Below are positions 54,325 through 64,000 of a stretch of DNA of 64,000 nucleotides, piece after piece. The DNA comes from Chondrosia reniformis (lineage: Eukaryota > Porifera > Demospongiae > Chondrillida > Chondrillidae): NCBI GenBank assembly GCA_947172415.1, contig OX359194.1:3720001-3784000 (forward strand). The letters are read 5' to 3'. The position numbers and the translations under genes are program-made. Position 1 is the first letter of the stretch. Each line of letters opens with the position of its first letter. Under the pieces are notes generated by a model. The model was not told the origin of the DNA. It did no database searches and was given only the letters and a program-made list of their open reading frames with translations.

Positions 54325-54890
54325 GGCTACAAAAACCGTCATACTCAACAATAACGCTGTCGCTCCCGCTCCTACAAAAGAATACAGCTCGGAAAATTTG
54401 CAATAGTTTTATTTAACAATCAGTCCAAAAGCTTACATAGTTTTTTAGCTATGGCTGGTGAAGGATAATAATAATAATAATAATATGAAAACAAGTAGTT
54501 CGAGTTTAAAAGCTCGTGGGGCTGCCGCCCCCCGAATTTACTTGAACTACTTGGCCGCATCGTTGGGCTTTGATATATTATTCTTAATCCAAACGATTGA
54601 GGACGCTTAAGTGTCCTGAAAATTATAATAAATAGCGACAGAAAAGCTTCGTTAACTAAAGCTTCCTGAACGCTGCCATTTGCAAAAACGATGTATTGAT
54701 GTATAAATTAAGTGTTACAATAGTTGTATATGAACTCGTATTATACATATATCGATGTATAAAATGTGTTATAATAGTTGCGTATGAACTCGTATTATAT
54801 ATATATATATATATATATCCGTAACATGAAGCCATACATAAATCACGCTATGAAAACAATAGAGGGGGCTGCCTATGGCAGCCCTTAAAA
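54325..54890. repeat. Cluster of dispersed repeats
   Basis: 54325-54450 repeats 44228-44360; 54485-54560 is a hairpin copy (AAGTAGTTCGAGTTTAAAAG ... TACTTGAACTACTTGG); 54600-54780 carries tandem TATGAACTCGTATTATA blocks also seen near 42580; 54788-54820 is a TA microsatellite; 54820-54890 is repeat E with GGCTGCCTATGGCAGCC. Confidence 0.55.
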
Positions 54891-56165
54891 ATTAAAATGA
54901 AAAAACGAAAATGGGAATTTTTAAAGTTTATTATTTTGCCAGCGGGACATATTCGCTTGCCTTTAAGGTCTATTTAGAGTATGTATATTATGTATTTAGC
55001 TATACATAGCCTTGTTTTGTAGATTTTCGGCCTATTTCTGGATTTTGCTCCTATACCAATATAAACAAAAAACAGTTTCATCCCTACATAGGGAGTACTA
55101 TCGTACTCCCTGATATGATTTGAAGCTGGACTAGTCGTTTTAGTTCCTCGTCTGGGTAGGCTGACTGAAATGTGTGCATTAATAATGTCTTTAATCATTA
55201 GCCTAATACTCAGCGGAAAGGTGCTTCTAGGTTATCGATGAGACATTGTATATTTTCTAATATATATGTCTATAACTTACTAGAGGTTCATCCACAATAC
55301 CCTGAACTGCTCGGTCATCTCCATTGATCTCTACAATTCCCCTGATCCAATTTCCAGCATTTTGCAAGTAATAATGACCATATTAATCCCTAAAAACCTC
55401 CAAGGCATGATTTCGCCAGGGCATAAATATATAATGCAAAGTAAAAAGATCTGAATTGCTGGTTGGATCTAGTATACCCATATCCTCTAAGATATAGAAT
55501 ATCGTACAGTAAAGAGAGACACAACCCTTGAAAAGATCCCTCCAAACCTTTCAATTCTGGGATCGTGCACAATTGGACCAATAATGCAACTCCAACGTCC
55601 AGGTCAACTCTCTGGATGAGTAAGCATAAAATGTGATACCATAACATTTTCTCCTCCTTGATCACATCTTGCTTTTGATGGTACAGTGTTGATTAAAATT
55701 ATGTTACCATGGTAGACTAGAATAGGTCTAGAGTACAAGAGGGTACTCACATCGGGTGAGCACTAATTTACTCATATATCCATTAAAAATGGCACTATGC
55801 GCTTGACGAGTAACATCCTTTCAAAGTGTAAAATTGTCTTTTTACCGAATGAAAATTACTGCAAATTGGATCTAGCCATGAGTCACCATCTTTGAAGTTA
55901 CCAGAGAGCATGAATTGCATCTTTGCACGAGGAAGGGAAGTGCATTTTGGAAATTGTCAGGACAATGGTATTGGAGGGAAGAAATACGTGACTCGCAACA
56001 GTTAGAAAATGGATATTTCGGTAGAAAACAAGTCGCGGCGTGCAGAATGTACATTGCTCTGGACAGCGGCAGAAGATTGTAGCTGAAATAGTTGCCTTTA
56101 TTGATATAAAATTGAAGAAGATGATGAAATAACCTCGACAGAGCAAGACAGACGGATAGCAAGTT
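54891..56165. other. Unassigned stretch
   Basis: No gene recognised. The minus strand at 55281-55389 reads protein-like (GIVEINGDDRAVQGIV) next to a GTAAGT donor, but the frame has a TAA at its start, so I do not call an exon. The right part (55870-56165) probably belongs to the Tc1 element that follows. Confidence 0.3.
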
Positions 56166-56169
56166 TTCA

Positions 56170-56870
56170 GCTAAAATTAGTCCATCCACAATACAAAGAT
56201 TCATTAGAAAGAACTTAGAGTGGCAAGTTGTACGAACCAGATTTGGCCCTATGATTTAAAAGAATCACAAAGTCTAAAGACATGATTTCGCTTATATGTG
56301 TATTGAAACGAAGGACACCATCAATGATGTCATTTGGTCTGATGAGAGCTCAGTACAACTGACAGGCCACAGCCAAACAATGAGGGTGAAGATCGGAAAA
56401 GAACGTGTTTTGAAACTGCAGGCAAAACATACACTCAAGGTGCATGTATGGGCAGCTATAGCAAAGAGAGGGGCCACAAACATCTGAGTATTTGACCAGA
56501 TCGTGGATGGCTGAATCTATGACCAGATATTAGAGAATTCCCTTTCGCCCTTCCTTAGTACAGCATTCCCGGATGGGCATTATCGGCTCATGCAGGACAA
56601 TGATCCAAAGCACACCAACTGTGCTGTAAAGGCCTTTTATGAGGATAAAGGCATCAATTTGTGGCCAACACCTGCCAGCAGTGCAGATCTTAACCCCATT
56701 GAACGTATATGGAGGAAGCTGAAACACTTTATAACAAGACTTGGTAAACCATTGAATATAGAAGAACTAGTAGAAGGAATCACTTTGTTTTGGAACCAGA
56801 GGATGACGCCTAAGAAGTGCTGCACATACATTAATCACACTTTCAAGTTTTTTTTTCCAAAAAGAGTAAC
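56170..56870 (+). pseudogene. Tc1-like transposase remnant (DD34E type), copy 1
   Basis: Frames in order: TIQRFIRKNLEWQVVRTRFG with stops after, ETKDTINDVIWSDESSVQLT (first Asp), VHVWAAIAKRGATNI, a stop, then MQDNDPKHTNCAVKAFYEDK (second Asp), GINLWPTPASSADLNPIERI (Glu), and MTPKKCCTYINHTFK. The triad is present with Tc1 spacing. Four or more stops in about 230 codons. Confidence 0.88.
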
Positions 56871-57415
56871 TGCAACCTTATTCTTATTATATTGTAACTG
56901 TTGTGTTTTTTGTCTATGCAATTATGTATTATCATAGTATTTATACTACCATTAGTGTAATTTGCAATATAAAAAACAGAAGTACAGGGTTAAAAATAAG
57001 TGGTAGGTTAAAATAATGAGGACCAGAAAAGAGCAGTGTTAAATGTTGGCCTATTTAGTTGGCAGCAGCTATTGTTAATTGCCAGTCTATATGACCTCCA
57101 TACATCCTTCTCCTTTTGTCCAGAGACAATCAGGTAAATAGAATATATCACTTTTTGGTTGTTGACAGTCGTCTTGGGTGTAGCTGTCTTTTATTGCATT
57201 TTCCTGTACAGTTGAACGTAGCCCTCTCCTTCCTAGATTAGGCCTTCCTTACTGCCAGATTAACCTGTGAGTTGGCGGTCTTGTATGCTTCAGAAATGGC
57301 CTCTTGCTTGAATAATAAAGGAGACGAAGAGCCATAGTTTGAAAAACCTGCTCCAATCCAAAATGCTCATCTTCACATTATGTGAGCTCAGCATTGAGGG
57401 TGGGATATGATCTCC
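56871..57415. other. Unassigned stretch
   Basis: Right flank of the Tc1 copy and AT-rich sequence. No gene recognised. Confidence 0.35.
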
Positions 57416-57419
57416 ATGG

Positions 57420-58465
57420 TTGAGGCACAGGTACACGAAGGGTTGATTGGTAGGACAAGGAGGGATTGTGCTTAGGTGGATAAGATGACGGAGGGGTCGA
57501 TGGGTATAGGTATTGAGGAGAGTGTGAAGTGGATAGATTGCATGAATACAAGGATGGTCTGGATGGGTGTGTTTTGCAAGGGGAGAGACACAGTGGGTAT
57601 AGTGAGTAACGGGACTGAAAGGGTGGGTAAGGGACGGGGGCATGTGGGCATATATATGATTGGTAAGGGACAGGAACAGGTTGATAACATGCATAAGGGG
57701 CAGGAGCGGGTGGGTATGGTGGGTAATGAGTGGAAGCAGTTTAGTATTATGAGAAATGAGTGTAGTGATGTGTTGAAAGTGAAGGGGACGAGTGTAATGA
57801 GAGAGGAGAGGGTGGATTAGTGTGTGAGTACAATTGGAGAGGAGAGGAAGTGTTAGAGGATGGGAACAGGACAGAGGAAAGTGGATTCAGTTCACTAGGT
57901 AATGGATTTGGAGATAGGGATGGGTGATCAAGTTGATGAGGAAAGGTGTTTGTGATCTCGCTCAATACTGCTCTGGATTCAGCTGTTTCCGCTCCACTAG
58001 TTTTTCTTTTTTCTGTAGACTTCATGAGTGGAGCAGACCCCAACCACAGCAGTTTGTAAGCTGAATTCTTCATGACACCGAGTTTTGAAGCTTCGTTCTT
58101 CTTTGCACATCACTTAGAAGCTTCATCCTTCTCTGTGCCATGCTTTGAAACTACGTTCTTCTTTGTGCAACACTTTGAGGCTCCATTCTTTGCCCTGAAC
58201 TGCCCGGCAGGGACTTGCTCGCTTCTTGGTCGTGCTTCGCTTCTTCAGGGGTTGCCAGTCCAATATATCGATCACTTTTGCTAGATAGCGACGGGAACTT
58301 TACTTTACTATAACTTCTGTCCATTCCCACGGTGTTGCTGAGGTCCCCAAAAACATTCTTGGCATTCACTCGATGAACCAGTCCCTTCTCCTTAAACTCC
58401 AACAATTCTATTGCTATTTCATTCATTTTTTGTGTCATAAGATTCTTCTCACACACTACGAACAA
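57420..58465 (-). other. Unidentified gene, minus copy of a head-to-head pair
   Basis: From 58465 an open frame of 104 codons: MFVVCEKNL, then MTQKMNEIAIELLEFKEKGL and VHRVNAKNVFG. Past its stop, 58195-58070 repeats a short unit reading like AQRRMxxxSxAQRRT in shifting frames. From 58073 another frame is Ser/Pro/Leu-rich (LSPNPLPSELNPLSS), and to 57480 the strand stays C/T-rich with Pro/Thr/Ile codons. Its N-terminal NEIAIELLE resembles NEIAVERLE of the plus copy at 59203. I do not recognise the family. It is likely decayed or contains introns. Confidence 0.35.
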
Positions 58466-59202
58466 TTCACACTATACACAATCGAGAAACGACACGTTCG
58501 TGCATTTCGATTAGTTGGGATTATACAAGAGTACTCGTGGACATCTTCAACTCCCTTGTGTGATACTCACTTCTAGGGTAACTTAATTTTAATCAGCACA
58601 GTCACCCATACTGTTGTACTGCCTTAGGACAATACTGCAAAACAGTGTCAGCTATGTTGATGGTAGATGGTCTAAGGTAGACAGGCAATCTGGAGTATCC
58701 ATCAATGCCTCCCTGTATAACAATACACCATCTCATTAATTTGTGATGCCCATCTTAATATCACAAGCTATTAGGCATGCATACACTGTACCTCCTTCTG
58801 TTAAGGGTGTACCTAAAACGAATTTGTACACCTCTTGGATCAACTCATGAGAGGTTTGACCTAAGTCTGTCACATGGGATCTTAAGACCAAATCCACTTA
58901 GAAATCCCTCTAGGGACCTCTGTCCTGACAAAGGACAAGCAAGAACAAAATGATGGACAATACTATCCAGCTTATTGTTAGTAATTGGTAGGCCATGTGT
59001 TCTACCTTGTATAAACTACTACTGTCTATGCAGGAGTTAAGGATTTCAATAAATTTTCGCTTTTTGAGTGTAACATGCGCATAGTACTCGCTTGAACGCT
59101 TGCGAGTACTTGATGTAATTAACACAAATTGTAGTGACACGCTCGACGTTCGACTAAATTCATATAGTGTAATATCGACTTCAAGCAATTCTAGTCAAAG
59201 AA

Positions 59203-60120
59203 ATGTCTCACCAACGAAATGAAATTGCCGTGGAAAGGCTCGAGTCAAAATAGATACAATTAATTAATCACTTAATGTCAAGCATATCAAGGGTGAACTA
59301 ATGAATACCAAGGAAGGAAGCGAAGTAATCGTGAAACTAGGGACAAGAAGATACCGTGCCAAAATCATCAACTTCCTTGAATGGCAGCCTCGATCAAGAG
59401 ATCAAAAAGAGGAAATGAAGAAGAGGGCTGCAGTAATCTAGCAAGGAAACTGACTGCCAGATCAAGCAATAAGGAAATGACTGAGAGTACTAAGAGGAAA
59501 AAGACAACACCTCTGTGGCTAGAAAATGGCACTCCAGCTGGTATATATAAGAAAATTAAAGAGAAGGACAGCCCTATTAGAGAAAACAAACAAATCTCCA
59601 TCACCTTCTCCACCATCACCTTCTCCACCATCATCATCTCCATCATCATCTCTTCCACCATAACCTCCTACACCATTGTTATTCTCACCATGCTTGTCAC
59701 CATCATCTCCATACATTGATAATGAGTCACTTTCATCATATTCCTCATAACTTACATCCACCCCTATTCCCACCTCAATCACCCCCCACCACTTTCACTG
59801 ACCACCAGCAACTTTCCACTTCTTCCACACATATATACCCACTCACCCTATCCACCACAGTCTTCCCTTTACTCACCCTATCCATCACAGCCATCCCCTT
59901 ACTCACCACAGCCATCCACTTACTCAACCTAACCACCACAGCCATCCCTTTACTCACCCAACCCACTACACCTACCAAACTACCCATTCACTATACCTCT
60001 TACTAACAGCATCCACCACAACCATCTACCTACTCACCACATTCCTTCATGACACCTACAACCAAGGACCAGAGAAAGAAATTCCATCGCCCTCAGCCAC
60101 AAACCCCTACGGTGTCTAGT
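59203..60120 (+). other. Unidentified gene, plus copy of a head-to-head pair
   Basis: Begins MSHQRNEIAVERLESK then TAG. A following frame from 59303 reads MNTKEGSEVIVKLGTRRYRA then KIINFLEWQP, a short beta-rich-looking stretch. From about 59590 the sequence becomes TCACC/CCACC-repetitive, coding Ser/Pro or His/Pro/Thr repeats depending on frame (HHSHPLTHHSHPLT near 59895), ending near 60120 with NPYGV and TAG. Unknown function; the repeat part is low complexity and its frame is uncertain. Confidence 0.3.
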
Positions 60121-60319
60121 GACTTGCGGCAAAATAACTTGAAATTTGAAGGTATTTTTGAATAATATGTTGCATCCTCACGGTATACAGTAGTTATAAA
60201 ACCCTCTGTAGTTGCAGAGTGCTATAGGTCTGCCAATTCTAAAGTAATTTGGCAGTGCTATGAGTAAGAAGATGCTACTCAATGAAAGAGAGGGGTACTT
60301 CAAATTGTGCAGGCAGAGG

Positions 60320-60860
60320 TAAACAAGTTTTTTGAGTTAAAAAAGTCATTGGGCGCCTGGCCTCCCATCAAAACTCAAACTACTTGCTGATTCTTAGATA
60401 TCCGGTTAACTGATTCCAGTCGTTGCTTAATTGCTGTCAATTTCAAGACCATATCTTACAGAAAACATTTTTGGGCAAGCTTTACATTACAAAGTATTAG
60501 TAAGGTTGGTTTTAAAATCCATTTTGTTTGTTCAATGTTCTACGCTAAGGAAGGGAAAGCTAATTTAAGTTAGACAAGTGGTTTGAGTTTAAAAAACTCG
60601 TGGGGCGCCCCACCCCCAGAAAACTCGAACCACTTGGGTTATACCGCATCCGATCGTCGCTTAATTTCCGTAAATGTTTCAAGGCTATATCTCGTAGAAA
60701 ACGTTTTTACGCAGGCTTTACGTTACATAGTATTAGTATAGGTGGTTTCTAAATCCTTTTCATCCATTTAATATTCGACACTAAGAAAGAGAAAGCTAGT
60801 TTTAAGCTAGAAAACGAAAGCCAGCCGAATGTCCGCCATTTTGGTGACAGATATATGTAC
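60320..60860. repeat. Hairpin-headed dispersed repeat, two tandem copies (3 and 4)
   Basis: 60320-60560 and 60570-60860 each start with a hairpin (second: CAAGTGGTTTGAGTTTAAAA ... AACTCGAACCACTTGGG) and continue with the AAGGCTATATCTCGTAGAAA block. Same family as 5505-5770 and 40065-40375. Confidence 0.7.
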
Positions 60861-61739
60861 ACAAGGTTACAAACAGGACGCCATACGTTAAATTAATTTC
60901 TGAAAACAATATAGGGGCTCCTGCGGTACCCAAAAAGGAAAGACAACCAAGCATCCGTCATTTTTTGACAGATATATATATATATACACTGGCGAATATA
61001 TATAATATTAAAATGCCAATCAGGTACTAGTTACAAATGCAGTGCAAGTTTCAAATTTAAAGAGATCCAAGGGCATATCATCAGAGGTATAAAACCCATT
61101 TTAAATTTAGGGATTTTTCATTTAGGCCTCCGTTTGTTAGAAAACAGAGGACTAAGTCTGCATATAAAATGCCATAGGACTATTGAATACCTATAGGAAA
61201 TTTATATTGAAACCAGGTGTTATATTTATAAAAGTTTTCAATTGGTCGGATCACTTTGAAACCAACATATTTCATGGTACATGTCTATGACAAACATCTG
61301 GCAAAATTTTATTTAATTAAAATTGCAAAATAATCAAGATATAATGAAGAATTCAAGGTTATGATTGTGCAATCTGGTGATGTATTATGATGTTTTTGTA
61401 GTGCATCACCGACACTCACGTATGTCGCTCTGTACATGCACAGGGTTGTGAATCTGTGACGTTGGGTAAACGTCACCTTATCATTGCAAAAGAAGATCAT
61501 CCTTTGTTAACGGCTATGACAAGTCGACGCTCTCCTATGAGAAGGAGCTACCGAACAGGCGAGTTGTAGTGAAGGTTAGATAAAGCGTTTTTGAATACGT
61601 TCCCATCTAGTTTGAGGCAGAGTTGTTCCTATATTGATGCAAAATACTGAATTCGTTTGGTTGACCGTATTACTTTGGTAATTTAAGCTCTGTCTTCTCT
61701 TTTTATGTTATCTGTTAATTTTTTTACTTGTCCATGTGT

Positions 61740-61935
61740 AGGAATAAGGAGTGTTTGTTGTGATCATTATGAGAATAAAGCCTTGTTGAGTGTCAGCAAC
61801 ATGAATTTACTAATTTCTTATTTATACTGAATTGTATTCCCATTCCTCATGTATTGCTGATGAAGACCTCTGTTTTGAAATGTCCAGAATTAGTAAATTC
61901 ATGTTGCTGACGTCCAAGAAGGCTTTATTCTTATC
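61740..61935 (+). repeat. Long hairpin with degenerate hammerhead-like loop
   Basis: Arms: AGAATAAAGCCTTGTTGAGT, CAGCAACATGAATTTACTAA on the left and the complement at 61884-61932. The loop holds CTGATGAAGACC (61857) and GAAATGTCC (61877), the counterpart of 17410-17438 but with a weaker stem II and GAAAT for GAAAC. Confidence 0.6.
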
Positions 61936-62464
61936 CATGTGTACTACATACAGTAACGAAATTGTTCATAGCGAATGTCTATAAGTGTAGTGAAATACTC
62001 TGTTAGTTAATTACACTCAAGTACACTACACAGTGCAAGTTATACTAGCAAATATATGAAATATTAAAATTACAATCAAGTACTACACAGTACAAGTTAC
62101 AATTATAAGAGATCCAAGTGACTATGTAATATTAAAGTTACAAGCAAGTACTAGCTACACAGTGCAAGTTAGAAATCCAAGTGACCCATAGGATAATCAG
62201 CATTTTAAATAGTACGTATAGTTGCAGGCTTTGAAACCTCAACTACTGCATAGAGAGTAGTAGTTGATACAAATCATCCAATTGCAAGCTAGAACACATG
62301 GCCTACCAATTACCTTTTCACACCTTAGTATAGACTGAAGATGATGCATCTGCATGCCATATATCAACAAAGGTTCCAGTCTTAAAGGGGTCTCGGCTAA
62401 TGACCACAACAGATTTGATTTGCATTGTGAGGGAGAATAGAAGAAGAATAGAAGATGGTCGGTT

Positions 62465-62625
62465 GCATGCATGCATTCGCAAATAATCAACAGGGTTAGA
62501 GACCATTTTGTAACTTGTACGCAAGGACATAAAAGGCCATACAAGGCCTTTATTGTACGTATGTCATATGATGTCCCTTGCGTACAAGTTACAAAATGGT
62601 CTCTAACCCTGTAATTTTCATATTA
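62465..62625. repeat. Palindrome, copy 2
   Basis: CAGGGTTAGAGACCATTTTG, TAACTTGTACGCAAGGACAT on the left and its complement on the right, centred near 62545 (AAGGCCATACAAGGCCTTTA). Right arm shorter than at 17928-18296; the left side continues to 62339 as the homolog of the 17928 arm. Confidence 0.7.
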
Positions 62626-62770
62626 CATAGTCACTTGGATCTCTTATAATTGTAACTATATATATATATATATGTATATATATATACAGTACAAGGTTAT
62701 GACCAAGAAGCCATACGTTAATAAACTTCTGAAAAAAATATAAGGCACCTATGGCGCCCCAAAAATGTTG

Positions 62771-63055
62771 TCATAGACTGCAGCTGCGGACAACTGGACA
62801 GGCCAACCCTTAAAAGTATTTTTCACTATGCTACAATGTATAGCTAGTTTGCTATTTATTTTATCATTATAATTTCTTCACTGTTATTGCCATTTATTAC
62901 ATTATTAAGTATGTAATGGTGTTTGTTTAACGATGCAAAAATGCCCACGTAATCTAATAAATTGGACATGGATTAGTTTCTGCTTCATACGTATATTAGG
63001 TACAGTCTTCATTATATATTATTCATGACATGTGATTACAAAGTAACGAAACGTA
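62771..63055. other. Unassigned stretch
   Basis: AT-rich; no feature recognised before the Tc1 remnant. Confidence 0.4.
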
Positions 63056-63990
63056 GATGAATAAAACAGTTACTCCCCTGTAATACCACCTTCTTTAGTA
63101 ATAATTTTAGGAGAACAGTAAATGTACGTCCAATGTATATTCTGCATTTTTCAGGTGTCATTTTTTGGTTCCAAAATGAGCAAATACCATCCACAAGCTC
63201 TCTTTTGGTCAATGGTTTCACATGTCTTGCTATAAAATGCTTCAGCTCCCTCCAAGCTCTCTCAATCGGGTTAAAATCTGCGCTACTTGCAGATGTAGGC
63301 CACCATTTGAAATTTTACTTGTATGAATGTCCTTAGCAACCCGACTTGTATGCTTTGGATCATTGTACTACATAAAGCGATAATCTTCATCAGGGAAATA
63401 CTCTGTAAGGAAGTGTAATAGAAAATCTTGCAAAATTCTCATGTAAAGGGCACCATCCATTATTTCATCAAAAATACAAATATTTGCGATTCCTCTTTTG
63501 GATATTCCTGGCCACACATTTACTTCGAGAGCATGTTTTGGAGCAGGCTTTAAAAAGCCATCTCTCACAAACTTGACCCTCATAGTCTGGCCGTGATGTG
63601 TCAACTGTACACTTTCATTGAGCAACCTTCCACTCAAAGTTTTTCCTTATATATCTCCTAATGTTTGGGGCACTTAGAATGATTTTGCTATCATACGCTA
63701 TAATACAACTGACGTAACTTCATCATCGTCTTCTAGTTGTCTCTCGATGAAGTCAGCAATTTCAGCAGTTACCTATATTAGCATTCCTGCATGGGCGATG
63801 CTGTAACTCGATGTCCAAAGCTTTATCCATTTTTGCTCTGTTAAACGTGAAGTTTTCGTCCTACTGCCATTACAGATGCTACGATTTCTGAAGTTGTACG
63901 GCCTTCTTCAAATAAATGGACGATTCAATCTCTTTAATAGCTTGATAGAGGATTTGCCAATTTTACTAAAGTTTGTGTTCAATTCTATCT
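63056..63990 (-). pseudogene. Tc1-like transposase remnant, copy 2
   Basis: On minus: an N-terminal part near 63940-63820 (ASG-like helix, then KTSRLTEQKWIKLWTSSYSI), then LNESVQLTHHGQTMRVKFVR (63630-63560), where the usual W-x-D-E-S has Asn in place of the first catalytic Asp, NVWPGISKRGIANICIFDEI, YNDPKHTSR near 63360 (second Asp), SADFNPIERAWRELKHF near 63270 (Glu), and TKRELVDGICSFWNQKMTPE (63215-63160). Frame breaks between parts. Related to 56170-56870. May extend past the window end. Confidence 0.82.
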
Positions 63991-64000
63991 ACAATTTTCT

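Larger units (their letters stand above)
60858..62770 (+). repeat. Long dispersed repeat G, copy 2
   Basis: Starts and ends with family-C blocks (AGGACGCCATACGTTAA; AAGAAGCCATACGTTAA). Co-linear with 16616-18360: GATTTTTCATTTAGGCCTCC, AATTGCAAAATAATCAAGAT, AAGAAGATCATCCTTTGTTA, the GAATAAAGCCTTGTTGAG hairpin, ACATACAGTAACGAAATTGT, then the palindrome. TA microsatellites at 60979-60994 and 62661-62688. No protein gene seen. Confidence 0.7.

Noticed and set aside
55281..55389. Possible host exon on minus with a GTAAGT donor
   Set aside because: The protein-like frame contains a TAA right after the only acceptor in range, so no open exon can be made.
59368..60006. Several overlapping frames on both strands in the TCACC/CATC repeats
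   Set aside because: Low-complexity sequence keeps many frames open by composition alone; only the start-homologous frame at 59203 was kept, with low confidence.
1..64000. tRNA, rRNA or prokaryotic operon structure
   Set aside because: No cloverleaf with conserved A/B boxes, no rRNA-like blocks and no ribosome-binding-site gene spacing were seen; I could not run a covariance search.

Overview
The window is AT-rich eukaryotic DNA made mostly of transposable elements, with one host gene that I recognise clearly. Spliceosomal introns (the short ones 63-231 bp), the element mix (Penelope with GIY-YIG, Helitron, ISL2EU/Harbinger, piggyBac, several hAT and Tc1 copies, endonuclease-bearing non-LTR fragments) and dense MITEs suggest an early-branching marine invertebrate. 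A sponge is my first guess and a cnidarian the second; this is inference, as no single marker decides it. I saw no bacterial or organellar genes, tRNA, rRNA or CRISPR array.

Positions 1-19756 (minus strand): the 5' part of a multidomain acetyl-CoA carboxylase. I traced nine exons from the ATG at 19756 to the donor after 111; all splice phases agree and give 418 uninterrupted codons covering the start of the biotin carboxylase domain. The rest of the gene lies beyond base 1. Its introns are filled with elements: a dead hAT, a Tigger-like remnant interrupted by a 5'-truncated Penelope element with a hammerhead ribozyme motif, endonuclease fragments of non-LTR elements, foldback MITEs, a CCGCGG-rich MITE and a 2-kb repeat ending in a long palindrome.

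Positions 19796-27541: an ISL2EU-type Harbinger (THAP/DDE gene on plus, SWIM-like/YqaJ gene on minus) with a TA-flanked MITE inside its DDE domain, then a 3417-bp TA-flanked transposon that looks intact. The latter has 28-bp terminal inverted repeats, a 555-codon open transposase with an unusually long spacing between the second Asp and the Glu, and a convergent, spliced 246-codon gene with a HIRAN-like domain and an acidic tail. It is my best candidate for something little described.

Positions 28080-49914: piggyBac remnant, gag-like remnant, Helitron replicase/helicase split by a Ty3/gypsy element (4.4 kb, minus strand, TAATA target duplication), R2-like endonuclease fragments, an integrase-core remnant, a HECT-domain pseudogene and a non-LTR reverse transcriptase remnant with an internal deletion.

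Positions 49915-64000: a hAT transposase nearly intact in its first half, two decayed Tc1 copies, a head-to-head pair of related unknown genes with proline/histidine-rich tails, and a second copy of the palindrome-bearing repeat. Most coding regions outside acetyl-CoA carboxylase and the 24-27 kb transposon carry stops or frameshifts and are probably not functional.
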